A stretch of 64,000 nucleotides of DNA from G963667675 sp965249215 (GTDB lineage: Bacteria; Chloroflexota; Dehalococcoidia; Lucifugimonadales; UBA3495): contig CBDFLN010000002.1 in assembly GCA_965249215.1 (NCBI GenBank), forward strand, positions 1,612,001 to 1,676,000, read 5' to 3'. A model generated the notes under the pieces. It worked only from the letters and a program-made list of their open reading frames with translations, did not search any database and was not told the DNA's origin. The position numbers were made by a program, and so were the translations under genes. Of the stretch, positions 25,455 to 33,685 are shown piece after piece (positions within the stretch are counted from its first letter, which is position 1; each line of letters begins with the position of its first letter).

Positions 25455-27749
25455 CTAGGACGACGGTCCGCCCTGTTGCTCCAGGTTCTTCATGTGGTTC
25501 ATGGCGGACCCGGCTTTGAACCAGTGGATTTGGGTCTCGTTGAACGTGTGCTGCAGGTCGAACCTGTCCTGGCTGCCGTCGGCGTGGGTCAGCAGGCATC
25601 GGACCGGCTTGCCGGGCGCGAGGTCCGCCAGCCCGAGCAGGGTGATGCGGTCGTCTGCCAGGACTTTGTCGTAGTCGGCGGGGTCGGCAAAGGTAAAGGG
25701 CAGCAGCCCCTGTTTCTTGAGGTTGGACTCGTGGATGCGGGCGAAGCTGCGGGTGATGATGGCCGCGGCCCCCAGTAGCCTGGGAGACATGGCGGCGTGC
25801 TCCCGGCTGCTGCCTTCGCCGTAGTTATGGTCGCCGACGGCGATCCAACGCAATCCCTGGGCCTTGTACGCCCGAGCCACCGCGGGTATGGGTCCAACTT
25901 CCTGTCCCGCGAGCTGGTTCTTGCCGGCGCCGGGTTCCTCGGTAAAGGCATTGTCGGCTCCCAGGAACATGTTGTCGCTGAGGTTGTCCAGATGCCCGCG
26001 GAACCGTAGCCACGGCCCCGCCGGGGAGATGTGGTCGGTGGTGCACTTTCCCTGGGCCTTGACCAAGACCGGCAGGTCAACGAAGTCGTTGCCGTCCCAC
26101 TCCTGCCAGGGGGTTAAGGCCTGAAGGCGGTTGCTGTTGGGGTCCAGGGTCACCTCGGCGGCTTCACCGTCCTCCGGAGGCGCTAGGAAGCCCGATTCCC
26201 CGGGGTCGAAGCCCTGAGGCGGGACCTCGGGGGCCGGCTTGGGGGGCTCCAGCTGGAACGCTTGGCCTTGTGAATCCTTCAAGGTGTCGGTCAGGGGGTT
26301 GAAGGTCAGCTTGCCGCTGAGGCCCAGGGCGAGGGCCAGTTCGGGGCTGGCGATGAAGTTCATGGTCTCAGCGTTGCCGTCGTTACGCCTTGGAAAGTTG
26401 CGGTTGTAGGAAGAGACTATGGAGTTAGGCTGCGCCTGGTCGGCCCCGGCGCGACGCCACTGGCCTATGCACGGGCCGCAGGCGTTGGCCAGCACCGTGG
26501 CCCCGACCTTTTCCAGCGATTCCTGCTGGCCGTCGCGAGAGATGGTGGCCCGCACCTGTTCCGAGCCCGGGGTCACCATGAAGGACGAGGCCACCCGCAC
26601 CCCGCGGGCCGCGGCCTGCTCGGCCACGTCGGCGCAGCGGCTCATGTCCTCGTAGGAAGAGTTGGTGCAACTGCCCACAAGGGCTGCGGATATCTCCTCG
26701 GGGAAACCGTGCTCCCGGACCTCTTTGGCCAGGGCGGATATGGGCCGGGCCCGGTCGGGGGAGTGGGGGCCGGTTATGTGGGGTTCCAGCGTGGAAAGGT
26801 CGATCTCGACGACGCGGTCGAAGAACCTGGAGGGGTCTTTCTCCACCTCAGGGTCGGCGGTCAACAGATGGGTGTGCCGGCCCGCCAATTCGGCCAGCTC
26901 TCCCCTGCGGGTGGCCCGCAAGTAAGTGGCCATCCGCTCGTCGTATGGGAAGACGTCTCCGGTGGCGCCCAACTCGGCTCCCATGTTGGCTGCCGTGGCC
27001 TTGCCGGTGCAGCTAATGGACTTTGTTCCAGGGCCAAAGTACTCGATGATGGCGTTGGTGCCGCCGGCAACGGTCAGGATTCCCGCCAATCGGATAATCA
27101 CGTCCTTGGGGGCAGTCCAGCCCTGGAGCTCGCCGGTAAGGTGTACGCCAATCAGGGTGGGATACCTGACCTCCCAGGGCAGGCCGGCCATAACATCGGC
27201 AGCGTCGGCCCCTCCAACGCCGATGGCCAGCATTCCCAGGCCGCCGGCATTGGGGGTGTGGGAATCGGTGCCGAGGATGAGACCGCCGGGGAATGCGTAG
27301 TTCTCCAGCACCACCTGGTGGATGATGCCGCTTCCCGGCTTCCAGAAGCCCATGCCGTATTTTCGGCAGGCGGATTCCAGAAAGCGGTACACTTCGTTGT
27401 TCTCGTTCAATGCCTGCTGTAGGTCGGGGGTTGCGCCCACCCTCGCCTGGATCAAGTGGTCGCAGTGGACGGTGGTGGGCACCGCGGTGCGCTGACGGCC
27501 CGACTGCATGAACTGTAGGATGGCCATCTGCCCCGTCACGTCCTGGTGGGCCACCCTGTCGGGGCGCAACGTGATGTAGCTTTCGCCGGGGGTCAGGTCT
27601 GCGCCTGCGGGGTCGTCGAGATGGCCCAGCATAATCTTTTCGGCCAAGGTCAAGGGACGGTTGAGACGGGAGCGCACCGTCTCCAGCGTCTGCTCCATCT
27701 TTCGGTAGGCCTCGGCTACGAATTCCGGCGTCGAGTCGATGAGGTTCAT
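25455..27749 (-). CDS. acn: Aconitate hydratase, mitochondrial-like type
   Basis: A 764-residue aconitase interconverting citrate and isocitrate. The N-terminal domain contains LILGTDSHTPNAGGLGMLAIGVGGADA. The 4Fe-4S cysteines are in LVGSCTNSSYEDM and LANACGPCIGQW, SYNRNFPRRNDGN is conserved, and the swivel domain has GDHNYGEGSSREHAAM. Length and domain order fit the mitochondrial-type aconitase. It is transcribed toward HemQ with a 7-bp gap between stop codons. A long perfect hairpin lies just upstream at 27780-27810. Confidence 0.95.
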   Translation of the reverse strand: MNLIDSTPEFVAEAYRKMEQTLETVRSRLNRPLTLAEKIMLGHLDDPAGADLTPGESYITLRPDRVAHQDVTGQMAILQFMQSGRQRTAVPTTVHCDHLIQARVGATPDLQQALNENNEVYRFLESACRKYGMGFWKPGSGIIHQVVLENYAFPGGLILGTDSHTPNAGGLGMLAIGVGGADAADVMAGLPWEVRYPTLIGVHLTGELQGWTAPKDVIIRLAGILTVAGGTNAIIEYFGPGTKSISCTGKATAANMGAELGATGDVFPYDERMATYLRATRRGELAELAGRHTHLLTADPEVEKDPSRFFDRVVEIDLSTLEPHITGPHSPDRARPISALAKEVREHGFPEEISAALVGSCTNSSYEDMSRCADVAEQAAARGVRVASSFMVTPGSEQVRATISRDGQQESLEKVGATVLANACGPCIGQWRRAGADQAQPNSIVSSYNRNFPRRNDGNAETMNFIASPELALALGLSGKLTFNPLTDTLKDSQGQAFQLEPPKPAPEVPPQGFDPGESGFLAPPEDGEAAEVTLDPNSNRLQALTPWQEWDGNDFVDLPVLVKAQGKCTTDHISPAGPWLRFRGHLDNLSDNMFLGADNAFTEEPGAGKNQLAGQEVGPIPAVARAYKAQGLRWIAVGDHNYGEGSSREHAAMSPRLLGAAAIITRSFARIHESNLKKQGLLPFTFADPADYDKVLADDRITLLGLADLAPGKPVRCLLTHADGSQDRFDLQHTFNETQIHWFKAGSAMNHMKNLEQQGGPSS

Positions 27750-27779
27750 TGGTTGGACTCCTCTGGAAGTTTCAATAGA

Positions 27780-27810
27780 AGACCTTTAAAGGTCTGGCCT
27801 TTAAAGGTCT
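27780..27810 (-). promoter_or_regulatory. Double palindrome upstream of aconitase
   Basis: GACCTTTAAAGGTC (27781-27794) is a perfect 14-bp palindrome. GGCCTTTAAAGGTC (27796-27809) repeats it with one change, centres 15 bp apart. The whole block also folds as one 13-bp perfect stem (27780-27792 with 27798-27810) with a 5-nt loop. No T-run follows on either strand, so it is not a standard terminator. It lies in the 140-bp gap between ferredoxin and aconitase and may be an operator or RNA element for acn. Confidence 0.6.
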
Positions 27811-27889
27811 CTTGGATGCCTGCTCCAGGGCCGGGATAGATTGTCCCAGGGTCGTGCCCCTGGACCGGGACGGGGGTGTTCCCCGGCTA

Positions 27890-28159
27890 CTACTTGCGCT
27901 TGAGGTCCGCCGGGTCGTTGTTCTCGAAGTACTCGTAGTTCATGGGGATGTAGGGGGCGAACTGGGGCGGAGTGGCGTCTTCGGCGAAGATCGCCGTTAC
28001 CGGGCAGACCGGCTCGCAGGCGGCGCAGTCGATGCATTCGTCGGGGCTGATGTAGTACATGTCGTCGCCGTCTTTGGTGTAGATGCAGTCCACGGGACAA
28101 ACGTCGACGCACGATGCATCTTTCACGCCTACACACGGCTCGGTAATGATGTAGGTCAT
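27890..28159 (-). CDS. 7Fe/8Fe-type ferredoxin
   Basis: An 89-residue ferredoxin. The N-terminal cluster region is CVGVKDASCVDVCPVDCI, with the extended spacing seen in ferredoxins with a 3Fe-4S or modified first cluster. The second cluster has CIDCAACEPVCPV. The acidic C-terminal tail is typical of FdxA-like electron carriers. The ribosome site GGAG precedes ATG 28159, and a good promoter lies at 28223-28250. The aconitase gene follows in the same direction, 140 bp downstream. Confidence 0.93.
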   Translation of the reverse strand: MTYIITEPCVGVKDASCVDVCPVDCIYTKDGDDMYYISPDECIDCAACEPVCPVTAIFAEDATPPQFAPYIPMNYEYFENNDPADLKRK

Positions 28160-28222
28160 TGTTTCTCGGCTCCTTGTGAGTCAGCTAATTGACCTGCGGC
28201 GCGGGTTGGCCCGCATAGGAAA

Positions 28223-28250
28223 ATTATAGCATAGCGTTGTTCGATTGCAA
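28223..28250 (-). promoter_or_regulatory. Promoter of the ferredoxin gene
   Basis: Read on the minus strand: TTGCAA (28250-28245), 16-bp spacer, then TATAAT (28228-28223), preceded by TGC to form an extended -10 (TGCTATAAT). It lies about 60 nt upstream of the ferredoxin start. Confidence 0.65.
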
Positions 28251-28315
28251 TAAAAATCTAGGCTTAACAAGCGGGGAAGCCGGAAACCGTGGAGCAGCTG
28301 GGGGAGGGGCGCCGG

Positions 28316-28756
28316 CTACAGGACCAGCCCGTAGGTGCGCTTCTTGATTGCCAAGTTCACGAAGGTCTCGGTGCGCTGGACGCCTTCGATGGTGCCGATC
28401 TTGGTCCTCAAGAAAGTGCCCAGGCTCTCGGCCGACTCCAGCCCGGCCCAGATGAAGATGTCGTAAGCGCCGGTGGTGATCGCCACGTATTGGGCTTCGT
28501 CCAGCAAAGCTATAGCGTCGGCCACTTCTTCCGACTTGCCGGGGCCGGTCTGCAGTCCCACCAATGCCGTTGTTGCGTACCCCAACTTCTCGAGATTGGG
28601 CACGGCGATAATCTTGACCACGTCTTGCTGGACCAACCGGCGCAGCCTGCGACGAACGGTGCCCTCGCTCACCCCAACCTCTCGGGCGATTTTGGCGTTG
28701 GAGGCGCGGCCATCCCTCTGCAAGAGGGCGATGATCTTTCGGTCCAGTTCGTCCAT
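28316..28756 (-). CDS. Lrp/AsnC-family transcriptional regulator
   Basis: A 146-residue regulator. The N-terminal winged helix is LDRKIIALLQRDGRASNAKIAREVGVSEGTVRRRLRRL. The C-terminal RAM/ligand domain contains TTGAYDIFIWAGLESAESLGTFL and GVQRTETFVNLAI. Such proteins sense amino acids or related metabolites; the target genes are not evident. ATG 28756 has GGGAG 8 nt upstream; GTG 28765 is an alternative. It is separated from the ferredoxin promoter by about 65 bp. Confidence 0.9.
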   Translation of the reverse strand: MDELDRKIIALLQRDGRASNAKIAREVGVSEGTVRRRLRRLVQQDVVKIIAVPNLEKLGYATTALVGLQTGPGKSEEVADAIALLDEAQYVAITTGAYDIFIWAGLESAESLGTFLRTKIGTIEGVQRTETFVNLAIKKRTYGLVL

Positions 28757-29057
28757 TAGCGGCACTCCCGGCGGATTTGTCTACCGTTTAGTCCCGGTGC
28801 ATGATAGGCCAGGCCCCATTGGCTGTCAATACCGTGCCGTGGCGAATGATGGCGTTATGCGTCATTGTAGCGTTAAATATATGCGTTTACCGTCGTTGCT
28901 GCCTCAATATTAGCGGGATACGGCGTAGTTGCGAGCGTTGTTCCTGCGGCGGCGGCCCGCAGTCACGTTCAGGCGTGGGAGCCAGGCTTGGGGCAAGGAC
29001 TTGCGACTACGCCCGCAGTTGCCGCGCCTATGGCCGTTTGATAACATGTAGCTGCAG
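28757..29057. other. Intergenic region before tRNA-Ser
   Basis: No gene seen. The stretch is locally AT-richer (around 28880-28920) and probably holds the promoters of the divergent Lrp gene and tRNA, but I cannot fix hexamers. Confidence 0.4.
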
Positions 29058-29149
29058 GGAGGGATCGCATAGTGGTCTAGTGCGGGCGCCTGCTAAGCGC
29101 TTAGTCTGTGAAAGCGGACTCATGGGTTCGAATCCCATTCCCTCCGCCA
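29058..29149 (+). tRNA. tRNA-Ser (anticodon GCU)
   Basis: The acceptor GGAGGGA (29058-29064) pairs with TCCCTCC (29139-29145), followed by G and an encoded CCA (29147-29149). The anticodon loop CTGCTAA gives GCU. A long variable arm (GTCTGTGAAAGCGGAC region) is diagnostic of serine tRNA, and the T arm is ATGGG-TTCGAAT-CCCAT. It reads AGC/AGU codons. No integrase is visible next to it. Confidence 0.95.
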
Positions 29150-29403
29150 CTAACCCCTGTCCACAGGCTTCCACAATCGTCCGTTTCGCTCCATTGTCTG
29201 CCATTTTCGGATATGATTGCCTGGGATAGCACCGTCCATCGGGGTGTCCTCCCATCCACCACCGCCCCCTCCAATCCGTGCAAATACATGGTATAAGTCT
29301 TGGGATAAACCATCAAGGATTGGGGTGGAATAGGCATGGCAGTCAATTCCGGCCGCTGCGCTATCCGCATCGATTTCCATTCCGCACAGGAGAATTCACC
29401 AGA

Positions 29404-29724
29404 TTACGACCACTCATTGTCTGTCGGCCAGATGTTGGAGGCCCCTCTACCCGCACCCTGTAGTGCTACTTCCTCTTTCCAATCTTCACTCGCATCCCGA
29501 AACTTGATGAAATGAGGAGATTGGGTATGGACCTGGAAAGCGGCCTCGTCCTCGTAGACCTCGTAGATCCATATCCTGTGGTCATCGTTGGCGTCCTGAA
29601 CCACGTCAAACCTTAGGCAGCCTTGTTCGTCGTTGACGGCACTTCGGGCGTTTTCAGTCATCCCCTTGGTGAATTGCTCCTTGAAGCCTTCCTTGATCTG
29701 GATAGGTTCAACGATTATATACAT
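29404..29724 (-). CDS. Antibiotic-biosynthesis-monooxygenase (ABM)-domain protein
   Basis: A 106-residue dimeric alpha/beta-barrel protein: MYIIVEPIQIKEGFKEQFTKGM, then NDEQGCLRFDVVQDANDDHRIWIYEVYEDEAAFQVHTQSPHF. This is the ABM/quinol-monooxygenase pattern (E-x-G-C-L-x-F, W-x-x-E-x-Y/W). AGGAGGCT precedes the ATG. A TATAAT and a 14-bp palindrome lie directly upstream. The reaction is unknown; it may oxidise a quinol or aromatic made in the neighbouring catabolic region. Confidence 0.83.
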   Translation of the reverse strand: MYIIVEPIQIKEGFKEQFTKGMTENARSAVNDEQGCLRFDVVQDANDDHRIWIYEVYEDEAAFQVHTQSPHFIKFRDASEDWKEEVALQGAGRGASNIWPTDNEWS

Positions 29725-29744
29725 GGAGCCTCCTGAATCTCATT

Positions 29745-29767
29745 TAGGTCCGGACCTAGAGATTATA
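29745..29767 (-). promoter_or_regulatory. -10 element with overlapping palindromic operator
   Basis: On the minus strand TATAAT occupies 29767-29762, and the perfect 14-bp palindrome TAGGTCCGGACCTA covers 29758-29745, right over the expected start point. Such placement fits a repressor operator for the ABM gene. No convincing -35 hexamer is seen. The form is like GntR- or MarR-type sites but the regulator is not identifiable. Confidence 0.55.
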
Positions 29768-29883
29768 GTCGTTCCAGGGGATTTAGTTGAGCCAGGCGCT
29801 TGACCATGCGCTACACATAGCCGTCGCGTCCTCCTGACACCTCCCAGCCCTGAGGTCCAGCTTGCACCCGAATTTTTACAGGC

Positions 29884-29892
29884 TGCTATACT
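29884..29892 (+). promoter_or_regulatory. Extended -10 promoter of the Gfo/Idh/MocA gene
   Basis: TGCTATACT is an extended -10 element 75 nt upstream of the start at 29967. TTGCAC upstream is 19 bp away, so the -35 is weak or absent. Confidence 0.45.
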
Positions 29893-29966
29893 TTGGATTC
29901 TGAGGCTAGGTTCCTGGTCTCGCGAAGGGCGGGGATAGCTCTCCAGTTAGGTGTTTTGAGGCATTT

Positions 29967-30968
29967 TTGAAGCTAGGACTTTGCGTCATAGGCTGCGGGG
30001 GGTTCGCCCGAACTTTCGCTGAACTAATTGCTGTAGCAAGGGACCGGGTAGAGCTTTTCTTCGCCAGCCGAGATTACGCCCGCGCGAAAGACTACTGCAA
30101 TGAGTTTAACGGGGCGGGGGCCTTCGGTTCCTATGAGGACGCCGCCGCGGATCCCCGCGTAGAAGCACTATACATATGCACTCCCCATCACCTCCACTTA
30201 GAACACGCCCGGCTTGCGGCTCGGGCGAAGAAACACATCCTACTGGAAAAGCCCATAGCCCGGACCGTAGATGAAGCCCAGGCGATCATATCGGCGACTA
30301 ACGCTGCTCGCGTGCAACTAATGATTGCCGAGAATTACCGATTCCGCGCCCCGGTGCAAGAAGCAAAGAGGATAATCGATTCGGGAGGCGTGGGCCGGGT
30401 CCGCCTTATCCAGGTGCAACAAGAACACCCATTCGACCCCAAATCGTGGCGCAACAATAGACATCAAACCGGCGGCGGGGTCTGGATGGACGGAGGGGTC
30501 CACAAAGTCAGTGTCCTTGCCCATCTGGCTGGGCGGCCTAATCAGGTATATGCAGTCGAAGTGCCGCCGGGTGTCCCGGGGCTGGAAGCCGAGGATGGTA
30601 TCGTCGTTACCACACGCTCACCCGACGGAGTAGTGGGTATCATTAACTTCACTTGGGCCATCGGTAAGGTAGCCGAGGTTACATGGGTCAGTGTCTGCGG
30701 CACACGGGCGAATCTCTACTTCGAATTGCACGATGAAGGCCACCACTCGCTTAAGATTGAGTACGCCGATTCTCAGGAGATCCGTCAACTCGGTTACGAC
30801 CAACGAGGTTTGGCACCCATGGTGCTGGAATTCAGACGGAGCATCATGGAAGCGTCGGAGCCGGCCATGACCGGCGAAGAGGGGTTGAAGGACCTGGACT
30901 TGGTACTGAAGGCTTATGAATCGGCCCGGACCGGCTTGGCGGTGGAAATCGGCCAAGCCGCTGAATGA
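29967..30968 (+). CDS. Gfo/Idh/MocA-family NAD(P)-dependent dehydrogenase
   Basis: A 333-residue oxidoreductase. The Rossmann motif is LCVIGCGGFARTFAELI, LLEKPIARTVDEA gives the EKP active-site motif (about residue 94), and GGGVWMDGGVHKVSVLAHLAG supplies the conserved Asp and His. Relatives oxidise inositols, glucose or amino-sugars. The start is TTG 29967 with GAGG 5 nt upstream. It opens the plus-strand catabolic region. Substrate unknown. Confidence 0.88.
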   Translation: MKLGLCVIGCGGFARTFAELIAVARDRVELFFASRDYARAKDYCNEFNGAGAFGSYEDAAADPRVEALYICTPHHLHLEHARLAARAKKHILLEKPIARTVDEAQAIISATNAARVQLMIAENYRFRAPVQEAKRIIDSGGVGRVRLIQVQQEHPFDPKSWRNNRHQTGGGVWMDGGVHKVSVLAHLAGRPNQVYAVEVPPGVPGLEAEDGIVVTTRSPDGVVGIINFTWAIGKVAEVTWVSVCGTRANLYFELHDEGHHSLKIEYADSQEIRQLGYDQRGLAPMVLEFRRSIMEASEPAMTGEEGLKDLDLVLKAYESARTGLAVEIGQAAE

Positions 30969-31066
30969 TGGAGCCTTTTGGGTGGCCAGAATAACGAACG
31001 GCTCCCATAAGGATTCGCCTAAAGCCTGGACATAGCTGCGAAACCAACGAGGCGGACTCTTGGCAG

Positions 31067-31075
31067 TGCTATAAT
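31067..31075 (+). promoter_or_regulatory. Extended -10 promoter of the SnoaL-like gene
   Basis: TGCTATAAT, a perfect extended -10, lies 59 nt before ATG 31134. No clear -35 hexamer at 16-18 bp. Confidence 0.55.
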
Positions 31076-31133
31076 GCACGATAGCGAACAAGGTCTAACG
31101 CTGATGCAATCTATGTTAAGTGGAGAATGTTGA

Positions 31134-31541
31134 ATGTCTGAAGAAAACAGGGCGTTGGTACGAGAACTGTTTGATGCGCTGGATAGGCAGGACGCGGCTG
31201 TTGTTGCCGAGCTAGTTACTAGCGACTTCCGAGCCCATGTTGCTGGCCAGCCCCCAGACGTCGACAGGGCCGGATGGGATGAGAGGGTAAACATGCTCTA
31301 CACCGGATTCCCGGATCTGGTGCATGACTACGACCAGATGATGTCGGAAGGGGATAGCGTATTCCTACGCGCGACGCTGCGGGGTACTCACAAGGGAGTG
31401 TTCATGGGTCACCCGCCGACAGGGAAATCTATAAGGGTAGAAGCGGTTGGCGTTTTCAAAATCGTGGAGGGCAAGGTGGCAGAGGAGTGGGCGATATTAG
31501 ATGTTGCGGGGCTAGAGGCGCAGATTGGAGTTAGAGCCTAG
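31134..31541 (+). CDS. SnoaL-like / ester-cyclase-fold protein
   Basis: A 135-residue NTF2-like protein. MSEENRALVRELFDALDRQD, the central FPDLVHDYDQMMSEGDSVFLRATLRGTHKG and IVEGKVAEEWAILDVAGLEAQIG are the usual SnoaL/ester-cyclase pattern. Members act as hydrolases, isomerases or cyclases, so no reaction can be assigned. GGAG precedes the ATG by 8 nt, and it has its own extended -10 promoter. Confidence 0.82.
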   Translation: MSEENRALVRELFDALDRQDAAVVAELVTSDFRAHVAGQPPDVDRAGWDERVNMLYTGFPDLVHDYDQMMSEGDSVFLRATLRGTHKGVFMGHPPTGKSIRVEAVGVFKIVEGKVAEEWAILDVAGLEAQIGVRA

Positions 31542-31653
31542 GCCGCCGCTGTCAGCTGATCCCAACGTATCTTTCCGCCTCTGGAGCATGGTGATTGCAG
31601 GAGCGAATAGGCTATGAGCCGAGTTCGCGGGCGCCGGTAAACCCTCTGGGGAG

Positions 31654-32436
31654 TTAACTTGAGCTCTCACCTACTGGCGCTGCTCCTGCGGTCCACCCTC
31701 CATCGATGGCTAGCGTCTGTCCAGTCACGAACGACGCCTCATCGGAACTCAGCCAAGCTACTGCGGCTGCCACCTCCTCCGGTCTGCCCATGCGCCCCAT
31801 CGGTGCCTGGGTTGCAAGTTGGGCTGCTGCGTCGGGAGTCTCCTTCAAATATGCCTCTATTATGGCGGTCCTGATGACTCCCGGGCATACGGCATTGACC
31901 CGGATGCCTTTGTTAGCATAGTCGAGCGCCGCCGATCTCGTCAGACCGGTGACTCCGTGTTTGCTGCTTATGTAAGCCGCGGATACTGGACTGCCGATCA
32001 AGCCTACGACCGAAGAGGAATTCACGATCGCTCCACCGCCGAGGGCCACCATACGAGGGATCTCGTAGCGTAGGCAGAACATCATCCCCTTTAGGTTTAT
32101 GCCGATAACACGGTCCCACTCGGCCTCCGGCAACTCTCCCACCGGGAAATGCAGGTTGTCGACGCCCGCGTTGTTGAAAGCACAGTCGAGCCTGCCAAAG
32201 CGTGCGATGGTACCTTCGACGAGCGCTTCGACCTCTGACCTTTGGGACACGTCAGTTCGAATGAATGCAGCCTCGCCGCCAGCTTCCTCGACCACGCGAA
32301 CCGTCTCCTCACCCTCCGCGACGTTTATATCACCAATGGCGACCCGTGCTCCTGCCCTGGCATAGGCCAGTACGGCGGCCCGGCCAATACCTGCGCTACC
32401 ACCCGTGACAAGGGCCACCTTCCCATCGAATCTCAT
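31654..32436 (-). CDS. Short-chain dehydrogenase/reductase (copy A)
   Basis: A 260-residue classical SDR. It has TGGSAGIGRAA for NAD(P) binding, NNAGVDNLHFP, catalytic Ser in NSSSVVGLIG, and YISSK for the YxxxK pair. C-terminal SSDEASFVTGQTLAIDGGW is typical. It is closely related to the SDR at 38872 (shared long runs such as SAALDYANKGIR and EAYLKETPDAAAQ) but lies on the opposite strand. GGAG precedes the ATG. Probably oxidises a secondary alcohol of a sugar or cyclitol. Confidence 0.92.
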   Translation of the reverse strand: MRFDGKVALVTGGSAGIGRAAVLAYARAGARVAIGDINVAEGEETVRVVEEAGGEAAFIRTDVSQRSEVEALVEGTIARFGRLDCAFNNAGVDNLHFPVGELPEAEWDRVIGINLKGMMFCLRYEIPRMVALGGGAIVNSSSVVGLIGSPVSAAYISSKHGVTGLTRSAALDYANKGIRVNAVCPGVIRTAIIEAYLKETPDAAAQLATQAPMGRMGRPEEVAAAVAWLSSDEASFVTGQTLAIDGGWTAGAAPVGESSS

Positions 32437-32736
32437 AGTCTCTCCTCACGCTGTTGGAAGCCGACTGGCCCTTCGGGCCAACAGGCAATTCACGAATCTC
32501 GACTAAGTAACTTGGCGTATCGATGGCCCAATGAGTTTATCACCGTCGTGGCGAAGTCAACAAGATGACCTGATTGACACAGAGAACCAAGGATGATTCC
32601 TGAGTTTGTGACTCCCAAGTTTGTGGATACGAGGCTAATTGACCCCCTTTGGAAGTCATTGTAGAATAAGCTCCGCTATGTCCTGCCTCGACAATGTCCT
32701 CTGGCTAGCTTGGGCCATAATTTTCAGGCGTTTCGC
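32437..32736. other. Divergent intergenic region
   Basis: About 300 bp between two divergent SDR genes. I see no coding sequence or hairpin terminator; it presumably contains both promoters. Confidence 0.4.
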
Positions 32737-33498
32737 ATGAGACTGTCCGACAAGGTCGCCATAGTGACCGGTGGTGCGTCCGGAATCGGGCGGGCTGTCT
32801 GCGAGCTATTCGCGCAGGAGGGCGCCTCGGTGGTAGTGGCAGACACTGACCGCCAAGGAGGCGAGGAGACGTCGGCGCGAATTAAATCGGCTGGCGGTGA
32901 CGCCGTCTTCGTTCCGACAGACGTGTCTAAGGAGCCCGAGGTAGAAGAGATGGTCCGAACGGCATTAAGCGCTTATGGCACGATCGACGTCCTGGTCAAC
33001 AATGCCGCCGCTTTCGTCTTTCGGCCGGTGGAGGACGTCACGGACTCAGACTGGCGGCTTACCATCGATGTTAACTTGATGGGAGCGGCTTACTGCATAA
33101 AGCATGTATTACCGGCAATGAAGGCCGCTGGCGGTGGGTCCATCGTTAATATGGGTTCCATCGGCGGCTTCACAGCCCAGCCCGCCAGCGTGCCGTATAG
33201 CGCTTCGAAGGCCGCGTTGATCCAGCTGACCCGAAGTACGGCGATGGACCTCTCGCCACACGAGGTCAGAGTCAATTGCGTCTGCCCAGGTTCAACGATG
33301 ACTCCCGCATTCGAGCGACTTCCCCAGTTGGTCACAGGAGACAGAGAGAAGGTCCTTAGGGACATGGCCAGCTTTAATCTCATGAAACGGCTCGCAGACC
33401 CGAAGGAAATCGCCTACGGTGTCCTCTTCCTTGCCTCTGATGAGGCGTCCTTCGTCACCGGCGCGTCGTTGGTCGTGGACGGTGGTCAGACGATCTGA
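32737..33498 (+). CDS. Short-chain dehydrogenase/reductase
   Basis: A 253-residue classical SDR, not close to the pair at 31654 and 38872. It has TGGASGIGRAV, NNAAAFVFRPVEDV, NMGSIGGFTAQP (catalytic Ser) and YSASK for the active site, and ends SLVVDGGQTI. ATG 32737 (MRLSDKVAIVTGG) matches the usual SDR start; the frame is open to ATG 32710. Expected to be a 3-oxoacyl- or sugar-alcohol-type dehydrogenase; the substrate is unknown. Confidence 0.9.
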   Translation: MRLSDKVAIVTGGASGIGRAVCELFAQEGASVVVADTDRQGGEETSARIKSAGGDAVFVPTDVSKEPEVEEMVRTALSAYGTIDVLVNNAAAFVFRPVEDVTDSDWRLTIDVNLMGAAYCIKHVLPAMKAAGGGSIVNMGSIGGFTAQPASVPYSASKAALIQLTRSTAMDLSPHEVRVNCVCPGSTMTPAFERLPQLVTGDREKVLRDMASFNLMKRLADPKEIAYGVLFLASDEASFVTGASLVVDGGQTI

Positions 33499-33685
33499 GG
33501 TTCCCTCGCTGCTGGTAACCTTTGGTCAGGTGTGCTCGCCGCGCGGCTGCTGGTCGCCGGAGGGCTCTGCTACGAACGACAGGTGGTTGTCGGACGCTGG
33601 ACTTGAGGGCCAATGGGCGACTTCGGTCGAGACCATGTAAGACGTTACCTGGACTGATGGTAATCCAGCCGAGTGGAGGGAACCT

